NCBI GenBank assembly: GCA_019323235.1
Contig: JAHWHN010000123.1
Coordinates: 1 to 19,055, forward strand
Length of the DNA stretch: 19,055 nt
Direction: 5' to 3'
DNA from: Candidatus Woesearchaeota archaeon
GTDB lineage: Archaea > Nanobdellota > Nanobdellia > Woesearchaeales > JABIAG01
Shown: piece after piece, positions 13,829 through 19,055 of the stretch
Numbering within the stretch: position 1 is the first letter of the stretch
Layout: the number at the start of each line of letters is the position of its first letter
The notes under the pieces: model-generated
Databases searched by the model: none
Seen by the model: the letters and a program-made list of their open reading frames with translations, nothing else
Told to the model about the DNA's origin: nothing
Made by a program: the position numbers and the translations under genes

Positions 13829-14529
13829 TTATAGAGAAAGCTTTTGAAGATTTAAACAAAAACTATCAAGATTTTTCTTTCCAACTAACTTATTCTAAAA
13901 GATTTAGTGATTTTAATGCTAATATTAAGAGAAGAGGCTCTAATATTGAGCTTAATTTAAGTCATTCTTGGGAAGATATTGGAGATGAAATTAAAATTGG
14001 TTTAGTCCAACATCTTTTATTTAGATTATTTAAAATTAGAAAAGAAACAATCTATACTCAACTATATGATGATTTTATTAAAAAATTAGATAAATTCTCT
14101 CCAATTAAACATTCAAATAATGTTTTAGAAGAAAGTTTCAATAGAGTTAATGAGAAATACTTAAATGGATTAATGGAGATACCAAACTTAAAATTTGGAC
14201 AAAATTCTACACGACAATTGGGAGTATATCACTTCCAAACAAATACTATAACAATAAGTAATATTTTAAGAGATGAAGATCAAGAAGTATTGGATTTTGT
14301 AATGTATCATGAATTACTTCACAAAAAAGAAAAATTCAATTCTACAAAAGGAAGAAATTTTTATCATACTGCTAATTTTAAAAAACTAGAAAGAAAATTT
14401 GAAAATTTTGATTTAATTGAAGATAAGATTAAAAATATAATTAGAAAACACAAAACAAGAAAAACATCAACATCAAAACCTAAAAGAAAAAAAAGTAATA
14501 TTTCTAGATTGTTTGATTTTTTTTCATAA
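13825..14529 (+). CDS. SprT/M48-like zinc metalloprotease with a degenerate duplicate domain
   Basis: A 234-residue soluble protein. The C-terminal half has LGVYHFQTNTITIS, the zinc motif YHELLH (H162, E163, H166) and a third His at H181 (NFYHTANF), the plan of SprT/YgjP-type minigluzincins. The N-terminal half (about 28-90) repeats the same outline: RRGSNIELNLS, an acidic helix, then VQHLLFRLFK where the zinc motif should be (HELLH replaced by QHLLF), and an ending DFIKKL that matches NFKKLE. It therefore looks like a tandem duplication with one dead copy (inference). The tail is Lys/Arg-rich (211-225). The four-base overlap with rpl35ae suggests coupled translation. Substrate unknown; relatives act in DNA-protein crosslink repair or unknown roles. 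Confidence 0.75.
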   Translation: MIIEKAFEDLNKNYQDFSFQLTYSKRFSDFNANIKRRGSNIELNLSHSWEDIGDEIKIGLVQHLLFRLFKIRKETIYTQLYDDFIKKLDKFSPIKHSNNVLEESFNRVNEKYLNGLMEIPNLKFGQNSTRQLGVYHFQTNTITISNILRDEDQEVLDFVMYHELLHKKEKFNSTKGRNFYHTANFKKLERKFENFDLIEDKIKNIIRKHKTRKTSTSKPKRKKSNISRLFDFFS

Positions 14530-14539
14530 AATAAAAAAA

Positions 14540-14800
14540 TTATTGCTTTTCATAATTTGCTAATTGTTTAACAATATTCTTGTAATCTTTAGAAATATGC
14601 TCAATAATTGCATTTTTTTCCATAATTGTATTTTCTTTAACATTAATTTTACTTTCTAATCCTTGAGTTTTTTCTTTATAAGATTCTACTTTATTTGCAT
14701 TAGAATTACAACCATACATAGCAGAAAATGAAATCAAAGCTGCAACGCCATATCCAACAACATGTTTCATAAATCCTTTATTTTTTTCTTGTTCGTACAT
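14540..14800 (-). CDS. Small membrane/coiled-coil protein, paralogue B
   Basis: An 86-residue protein from ATG 14800. The N-terminus MYEQEKNKGFMKH is followed by one hydrophobic span (about 14-31, VVGYGVAALISFSAMYGC) and then a charged helical region (YKEKTQGLESKINVKENTIMEKNAII) likely to form a coiled coil. The Cys at 31 sits where a lipobox Cys would be, but MYGC is a poor lipobox, so a simple anchor is more likely. The start was chosen because AGGAGGTG (14816-14809) lies 8 bases upstream, a strong ribosome-binding site rare in this window; a longer in-frame start at 14836 would include it. It resembles the protein at 14888-15202. Function unknown. Confidence 0.65.
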   Translation of the reverse strand: MYEQEKNKGFMKHVVGYGVAALISFSAMYGCNSNANKVESYKEKTQGLESKINVKENTIMEKNAIIEHISKDYKNIVKQLANYEKQ

Positions 14801-14808
14801 TTTAATTA

Positions 14809-14816
14809 CACCTCCT
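14809..14816 (-). promoter_or_regulatory. Strong ribosome-binding site (AGGAGGTG)
   Basis: Minus-strand AGGAGGTG lies 8 bases ahead of ATG 14800 and fixes that start. Most genes in the window lack such a site and appear leaderless. Confidence 0.7.
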
Positions 14817-14887
14817 AAAGTGTAAATAAAAATCATATAATTTATTTTAAAACAATATTTGCTATTTTTTCGAAAGATATTCGGAAA

Positions 14888-15202
14888 TTAAGGATTTGAA
14901 AGAGTATATGTGTCAAAATTACCATCTTTTATTTCAGAAATTCTCTTATCAATATAAGATTCTAATCCAATATCGTAATTTTTATATTTAATACTTATAT
15001 TTAATAAATCAATTTCATGAATTCGTTTTTGATAATTTAATTCTAATTCAGAAGTTTTCTTAATTCCTTCTTCTAATTTTTTATGTTGATATTCAGAAAA
15101 AATCATTGCCAACCCCATACCACTCATGATTCCAAAATAAACAAAATTGTGTAAAAAACCACAGTTATTTTTTCTTTCTTTTTCTTTTATTTCATTATAC
15201 AT
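14888..15202 (-). CDS. Small membrane/coiled-coil protein, paralogue A
   Basis: A 104-residue protein. The N-terminus MYNEIKEKERKNNCGFLHN precedes a hydrophobic span (about 19-36, NFVYFGIMSGMGLAMIFS), then a helical charged stretch (HKKLEEGIKKTSELELNYQKRIHEIDLLNISIKYKN), probably a coiled coil. The arrangement MY-E--K-----GF----V--G and the rest of the layout match the protein encoded at 14540-14800, so the two look like diverged paralogues. GAGGT (15211-15207) lies a few bases before the ATG, and a TATA-like ATATATAAATAA on the minus strand near 15231-15243 precedes it. No signal cleavage site is evident. Function unknown; two such genes in tandem suggest a pair working together at the membrane. 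Confidence 0.65.
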   Translation of the reverse strand: MYNEIKEKERKNNCGFLHNFVYFGIMSGMGLAMIFSEYQHKKLEEGIKKTSELELNYQKRIHEIDLLNISIKYKNYDIGLESYIDKRISEIKDGNFDTYTLSNP

Positions 15203-15206
15203 TTTT

Positions 15207-15211
15207 ACCTC
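15207..15211 (-). promoter_or_regulatory. Ribosome-binding site (GAGGT)
   Basis: Minus-strand GAGGT four bases before ATG 15202. It is the second Shine-Dalgarno-type start in the pair of small membrane genes. Confidence 0.45.
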
Positions 15212-15309
15212 ATGATTAATTAAGAAAAAATTATTTATATATTTATTTTGTGAAAAATCGGAGGTTTTCTAAAATTTCCAAAATATTTCTGAAAGACTAT
15301 ATGAATAAT

Positions 15310-15320
15310 ATTTATATATT
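15310..15320 (+). promoter_or_regulatory. TATA box of the M18 aminopeptidase gene
   Basis: ATTTATATATT, centred near 15315, lies 26 bases before ATG 15341 and predicts a leaderless mRNA. Confidence 0.55.
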
Positions 15321-15340
15321 AATGTGAATTTTTACATATT

Positions 15341-16714
15341 ATGAATAACAAAAAATTACAGGATAAGCTATTTCTAAAGAAAGAAAGTGCGTGGAAAAAT
15401 CTAAAACAAGAAGAAGTCTTCAAATTTTGTGAAGATTATAAAAATTTTTTACGTCAATCCAAAACAGAAAGACAATGTGTTAAAAATATAATTAAAATTT
15501 TAGAAGAAAATGGATTTACTAAATTTAATTACGAATTAAGAGAAGGTACTAAGTGTTATAAAGTTGTTAAAGATAAATGTGTTATTGCATGTATTGTCGG
15601 AGAGAATAAGACTTCTTTTAGATTATTAGGAAGTCATGTAGACAGCCCAAGATTAGATTTAAAGCCAACACCACTTTATGAAGATTCAAATTTAGCATTA
15701 TTACAAACTCATTATTACGGTGGCATAAAAAAATACCATTGGGTAAATACTCCTTTGATATTACAAGGAGTTGTTATGCTAAAAGATGGTAAAAAAGTTG
15801 AAATAAGTATTGGGGATAAAGATTACGACCCAGTTTTTGTTATTCCAGATTTATTACCTCATTTAGCAAAAGAACAAATGAAAAAAGAAGGTAATAAAAT
15901 AGTTGAAGGAGAAGAATTGAATGTTTTATTTGCTAGTATTCCAATAAATGATGAAGAAATTAAAGAACAAATTAAATTTTCTGTTTTAAAACAAGTAAAT
16001 GAAGATTATGGTATGATTGAAGAAGATTTCGTTACTGCAGAATTAGAATTCGTTCCTGCATATGTTCCAAGAGATGTTGGATTAGGAAAAGGTATGATTG
16101 GTGCTTATGGACAAGATGATAGAGTATGTGTTTATACTACTTTAAAGGCAATTTCAGAAATTAATGATCCAAAACATACATGCATTGGTTTATTTGTAGA
16201 CAAAGAAGAAATTGGTTCAATGGGTGATACTGGAGCTCAATCTTTAATACTTAGAAATTTCATTTATGAATACAGAATGGCTTTAGGATTAACAACTGAT
16301 GTAAGTAAAATAATGGAAGATTCCAAAGCATTATCTGCAGATGTAACAGCTGGATTAAATCCAAATTATAAAAACGTACATGATGACAAAAATGTATCTT
16401 ATTTAGGAAAAGGTGTTTCTGTAGAGAAATATGGTGGTGGTGGTGGAAAATATTCTACTCACGATGCTCATGCAGAATTTGTTCAAGAAATTAGAACTAT
16501 CTTAGATGATAATAAAATACCTTGGCAAACAGGAGAATTAGGAAAGATTGATATTGGTGGTGGTGGAACTATTGCTATGTTCTTATCTAGATATGGTATG
16601 GATTGTATAGATGCGGGACCTTGTGTATTAGGGATGCACTCTCCTTTCGAAATAACAAATAAAGCAGATGTATATTGTGCATACTTATTGTATAAGAAAT
16701 TCTTAATTAGATAA
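15341..16714 (+). CDS. M18 family aminopeptidase (aspartyl aminopeptidase-like)
   Basis: Cytosolic dizinc aminopeptidase of 457 residues, a typical M18 length; the family forms dodecameric tetrahedral particles that trim N-terminal residues from peptides. The MH-clan ligands are visible: H99 (LLGSHVDSPRLDLKPTP), D259 (GQDDRVCVYTT), E289-E290 (VDKEEIGSMG), D334 (LSADVTAGLNP) and H433 (LGMHSPFEI). The Gly-rich stretches KYGGGGGKYSTHDAHAEF and DIGGGGTIAMFLSRYG are also characteristic. M18 is widespread in bacteria and eukaryotes and patchy in archaea, so ancient transfer is plausible (inference). Residue specificity cannot be read from sequence. It has its own TATA box and converges on alaS with 32 AT-rich bases between the stops. 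Confidence 0.92.
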   Translation: MNNKKLQDKLFLKKESAWKNLKQEEVFKFCEDYKNFLRQSKTERQCVKNIIKILEENGFTKFNYELREGTKCYKVVKDKCVIACIVGENKTSFRLLGSHVDSPRLDLKPTPLYEDSNLALLQTHYYGGIKKYHWVNTPLILQGVVMLKDGKKVEISIGDKDYDPVFVIPDLLPHLAKEQMKKEGNKIVEGEELNVLFASIPINDEEIKEQIKFSVLKQVNEDYGMIEEDFVTAELEFVPAYVPRDVGLGKGMIGAYGQDDRVCVYTTLKAISEINDPKHTCIGLFVDKEEIGSMGDTGAQSLILRNFIYEYRMALGLTTDVSKIMEDSKALSADVTAGLNPNYKNVHDDKNVSYLGKGVSVEKYGGGGGKYSTHDAHAEFVQEIRTILDDNKIPWQTGELGKIDIGGGGTIAMFLSRYGMDCIDAGPCVLGMHSPFEITNKADVYCAYLLYKKFLIR

Positions 16715-16746
16715 TTTTAATTTTTTTATGTATTTATTTATTTATT

Positions 16747-18519
16747 TTAAATTAGAACTGCCTTAATTCTTCTTATACCTGCAGCACTAGATTCTTCTTT
16801 TAATATTTTAAATTTACCAAGATCTTTAGTATTTTGAATATGAGGACCCATACATATTTCTTTAGAATAATCTCCAACTTCATAAACAGAAACTTTATCT
16901 GGATATCTTGCTCCAAACTCTGCTTGAGCTCCAGATTTCAAAGCATCATCTAAAGGCATTTCTGATTTTTTAATATCCATGCCTTCATCAATTACACGAT
17001 TTACTTCATCTTCAACAGCTTGTTTTTCTTCATCTGTTAATTTTCTATCAAAATTAAAATCATATCTTAATCTTTCTGGAGTAATATTTGAACCTCTTTG
17101 TTTAATATTTTCATCATTAAGAATTTTTCTTAATGCTTCAGCCAAAATATGTGTAGCAGTATGATATTTTGCAGTAATTTCAGAACTTTCAGAAAGCCCA
17201 CCTTTGAATTTTTGCTCTGCACCTTTTCTAGATAACTCTTGGTGTTTTTCATATTCTTCTTTAAATCCAATCTCATCAACAGGTACATTTTTCTCATGAG
17301 CCAATTCTTGAGTCATCTCTAAAGGAAAACCATATGATTGAAATAATAAGAAAGCTTCTATTCCAGTAATCTTATTATCCTTTTCTACCATTTTTGTAAA
17401 TTCCTTTAACCCCTTATCTAAAGTCTTTTGGAATTTATCTTCCTCTTTCTTTAATTCATCAAAAATAAAATCTTTTTTTTCTAAAAATAATGGGTAATCA
17501 TCTTTATACATATCAATTACAACTTTTGCTAATTCAACAGTTGCATCAACTTGAAATAAATCTACTCCAAGTAATCTTAAATGTCTTATACTTCTTCTAA
17601 TATATCTTCTTAAAATATAACCTTGATCCATATTTGAAGGTGGTATTCCTCTTTCATCTCCCAAAATAAATGTCGCTGCCTTCATATGATCAGCAATAAT
17701 TCTAAAAGATTTTTCAGTAAATGCATCTTCTTCTCTTCCTGATAGTTCTTTAATTTTATTAATTAAAGGTTTGAATACTTCAATCTCAAAAATATTTGTT
17801 TTACCTTGTAAAATCATAGCTACTCTTTCAGTACCTAATCCTGTATCAACATTCTTTTGTTGTAAAGGTTCAAATGTTCCATCTTGAGTTTTGTTATATT
17901 CCATGAAAACATTATTCCAAATTTCAACCCAATTTTCATCATTTGAGTTAAATTCTTGAGGAGGTGGAATATCATTTGGAGCCCAATAAAAAATTTCAGT
18001 ATCTGGACCACAAGGACCAGTTTCTCCAGCCGGACCCCACCAATTTTCTTTTTTATCTAAAAATGCAATTCTCTTTTCAGGCATGCCTAAACTTTTCCAA
18101 ATATTTGCAGCATCTTCATCTTTTGGAGCATCTTTATCTCCTTCAAAACAAGAAACTGCTAATCTTTCAATAGGTAATTTTAAAACTTGAGTTAAAAATT
18201 CAAAACTCCATTTTATAGAATCTTCTTTAAAATAATCTCCCAAAGACCAATTTCCAAGCATTTCGAACATAGTTGTATGAGTATTATCTCCAACTTCATC
18301 AATATCTTGCGTTCTAATACACTTTTGTACATCAACTAACCTTTTACCCAAAGGATGTTTTTGACCCATTAAGAATGGAACTAAAGGATGCATTCCAGCT
18401 GTTGTAAATAAAACAGTTGGATCATGTTCTGGAATCAATGAAGCTGACTCTATTTTTTTATGCCCTTTTGATTCAAAAAATTCAATATATTTCTTTTTTA
18501 ACTCTTTTGCTGTAATCAT
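16747..18519 (-). CDS. alaS: Alanyl-tRNA synthetase, short bacterial-type form
   Basis: Class II synthetase that charges tRNA-Ala and hydrolyses Ser-tRNA-Ala. The catalytic core is bacterial-like, beginning directly at MITAKELKKKYIEFFESKGH without the archaeal zinc-binding N-terminal extension. It contains CIRTQDIDEVGDNTHTTMFEMLGNW, then GETGPCGPDTEIFYW, NVDTGLGTERVAMIL and DQGYILRRYIRR. The editing domain keeps its zinc site: HTATH (453-457) and C556...H560 (CMGPH, where most bacteria have CGGTH). The protein ends at residue 590, right after GIRRIKAVLI, so the C-terminal C-Ala/oligomerisation domain of the usual ~870-residue enzyme is absent. Only 32 AT-rich bases follow before the convergent M18 stop, so this is natural and not a frameshift. 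Confidence 0.95.
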   Translation of the reverse strand: MITAKELKKKYIEFFESKGHKKIESASLIPEHDPTVLFTTAGMHPLVPFLMGQKHPLGKRLVDVQKCIRTQDIDEVGDNTHTTMFEMLGNWSLGDYFKEDSIKWSFEFLTQVLKLPIERLAVSCFEGDKDAPKDEDAANIWKSLGMPEKRIAFLDKKENWWGPAGETGPCGPDTEIFYWAPNDIPPPQEFNSNDENWVEIWNNVFMEYNKTQDGTFEPLQQKNVDTGLGTERVAMILQGKTNIFEIEVFKPLINKIKELSGREEDAFTEKSFRIIADHMKAATFILGDERGIPPSNMDQGYILRRYIRRSIRHLRLLGVDLFQVDATVELAKVVIDMYKDDYPLFLEKKDFIFDELKKEEDKFQKTLDKGLKEFTKMVEKDNKITGIEAFLLFQSYGFPLEMTQELAHEKNVPVDEIGFKEEYEKHQELSRKGAEQKFKGGLSESSEITAKYHTATHILAEALRKILNDENIKQRGSNITPERLRYDFNFDRKLTDEEKQAVEDEVNRVIDEGMDIKKSEMPLDDALKSGAQAEFGARYPDKVSVYEVGDYSKEICMGPHIQNTKDLGKFKILKEESSAAGIRRIKAVLI

Positions 18520-18556
18520 TCTCTAATAAACCAATAAGTCAAAGAATCAATGTTTC

Positions 18557-18565
18557 ATTTATATA
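18557..18565 (-). promoter_or_regulatory. TATA box of alaS
   Basis: Minus-strand TATATAAAT, centred near 18561, lies about 42 bases before ATG 18519 and implies a leader of about 16 bases, longer than the usual zero in this window. Confidence 0.45.
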
Positions 18566-18589
18566 TTTTTTCTATAATTTTAACTAGAA

Positions 18590-19055
18590 TTACTCTTGTC
18601 TTAACTCAATTGTTTGGTAATCACAATACATAGAATCACAAACATCTAACCTTATTGTTTCAGTATTAAATTTACCAATATTTGATTCAAAAGCAACAAT
18701 CCATTTATTCTTCTCAGTTGTATCTGGAGTTATAGATGTGATGTCAATTTTATCATAAGTTGTAGGGATTATTCTTAAATTATCTTCATCTGGATCTACT
18801 GCCTTAAATGTAAAAGCATATTTTCTAGTATCAGGAATATTTACTTTATCAATATATTGTAAAACAGGAACTCTATTTTCTCTGACAAAATTGAAATAAA
18901 ATGGTTTCCCGTTTAAATTACCATCAATTTGATTTAATTTGATTTTAATTAAATCATATTCTGGTTCCAAGGTGATTTTACTAAAAAAATTCTGAAAATT
19001 TAATATTGGCATAATAATGGAATTCTCATATTCCTCGATATTATGAACAAAACCT
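18590..19055 (-). CDS. Probable cell-surface protein, C-terminal part (5' end outside the window)
   Basis: The frame is open from the right edge (19055) to TAA at 18592-18590. An ATG at 19012 would give 140 residues, but 14 codons upstream are also open and coding-like, so I read it as the end of a longer protein. It contains a cadherin/Ig-like beta-sandwich pattern: YAFTFKAVDPDEDNLRI (the A-x-DPD-x-D-x-L motif of bacterial and archaeal surface repeats), then alternating strands and a closing RLDVCDSMYCDYQTIELRQE with two Cys five residues apart that could form a disulfide. There is no membrane anchor at this C-terminus. It lies upstream of alaS with 70 bases between. Confidence 0.6.
   Translation of the reverse strand, partial: GFVHNIEEYENSIIMPILNFQNFFSKITLEPEYDLIKIKLNQIDGNLNGKPFYFNFVRENRVPVLQYIDKVNIPDTRKYAFTFKAVDPDEDNLRIIPTTYDKIDITSITPDTTEKNKWIVAFESNIGKFNTETIRLDVCDSMYCDYQTIELRQE

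Noticed and set aside
14540..14800. Lipoprotein reading of the small membrane protein (Cys 31).
   Set aside because: MYGC lacks the small or aliphatic residues expected at the lipobox positions, so a plain membrane anchor is preferred.
16730..16746. TTTA tandem repeat between the M18 and AlaRS genes.
   Set aside because: Short simple-sequence run in an AT-rich spacer; more likely part of a bidirectional terminator than a functional repeat.
16747..18519. AlaRS as a pseudogene truncated by frameshift.
   Set aside because: The protein ends exactly at a domain boundary, all motifs are intact, and no C-Ala remnant lies downstream before the neighbouring gene.
1..19055. CRISPR array, insertion sequence, integrase or attachment site.
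   Set aside because: No regularly spaced repeats, transposase or recombinase motifs, or flanking direct repeats were seen on either strand.

Overview
The window reads as a chromosomal segment from a very AT-rich archaeon, probably a small-genome DPANN lineage of the Woesearchaeota/Pacearchaeota type. Three things point to archaea: the classical archaeal operon order rpoD - rpl18e - rpl13 - rps9 - rpoN at the left edge; archaeal-only or archaeal-type genes (EndA splicing endonuclease, Hjc resolvase, L35Ae, Ogg2 glycosylase, presenilin-like protease); and an archaeal SRP RNA. Archaeal TATA-like boxes lie about 25-26 bases upstream of many start codons, so much of the transcription looks leaderless. 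The DPANN placement is inferred from protein style, compactness and bacterial-type aminoacyl-tRNA synthetases; no 16S rRNA gene is present to confirm it.

Layout. 1-1546: end of rpoD, three ribosomal proteins and rpoN, closed by a hairpin plus T-tract. 1547-2043: a tiny hydrophobic reading frame and an unknown small protein. 2044-5664: bacterial-type leucyl-tRNA synthetase, cold-shock protein and a protein with a C-terminal J-domain. 5682-6410: a Cys/His-cluster protein and the SRP RNA, both on the minus strand. 6468-9795: a presenilin-like GxGD membrane protease on the minus strand, diverging from an Ogg2 DNA glycosylase, an M64-type secreted metallopeptidase and a membrane partner. 9796-13525: a winged-helix protein, EndA, RNase Z, Hjc and a DEDDh exonuclease, which form a nuclease-rich block. 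13571-15202: L35Ae overlapping a SprT/M48-like metalloprotease, then two small membrane/coiled-coil proteins on the minus strand. 15341-18519: M18 aminopeptidase converging on a short bacterial-type alanyl-tRNA synthetase. 18590-19055: 3' end of a probable cell-surface protein.

How the genes work together. Most are informational: translation (ribosomal proteins, LeuRS, AlaRS), tRNA maturation (EndA, RNase Z), protein targeting (SRP RNA), DNA repair and recombination (Ogg2, Hjc, exonuclease) and transcription (RpoD, RpoN). Interleaved are membrane or secreted proteolysis genes (presenilin-like, M64-like, M48/SprT-like, M18).

I saw no CRISPR array, insertion sequence, tRNA, rRNA or prophage, and no clearly new multi-gene system. 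The best candidates for something undescribed are the M64 peptidase with its partner, which share a juxtamembrane motif, the pair of small membrane/coiled-coil proteins, and the SprT-like protein with a degenerate duplicate of its own catalytic domain.
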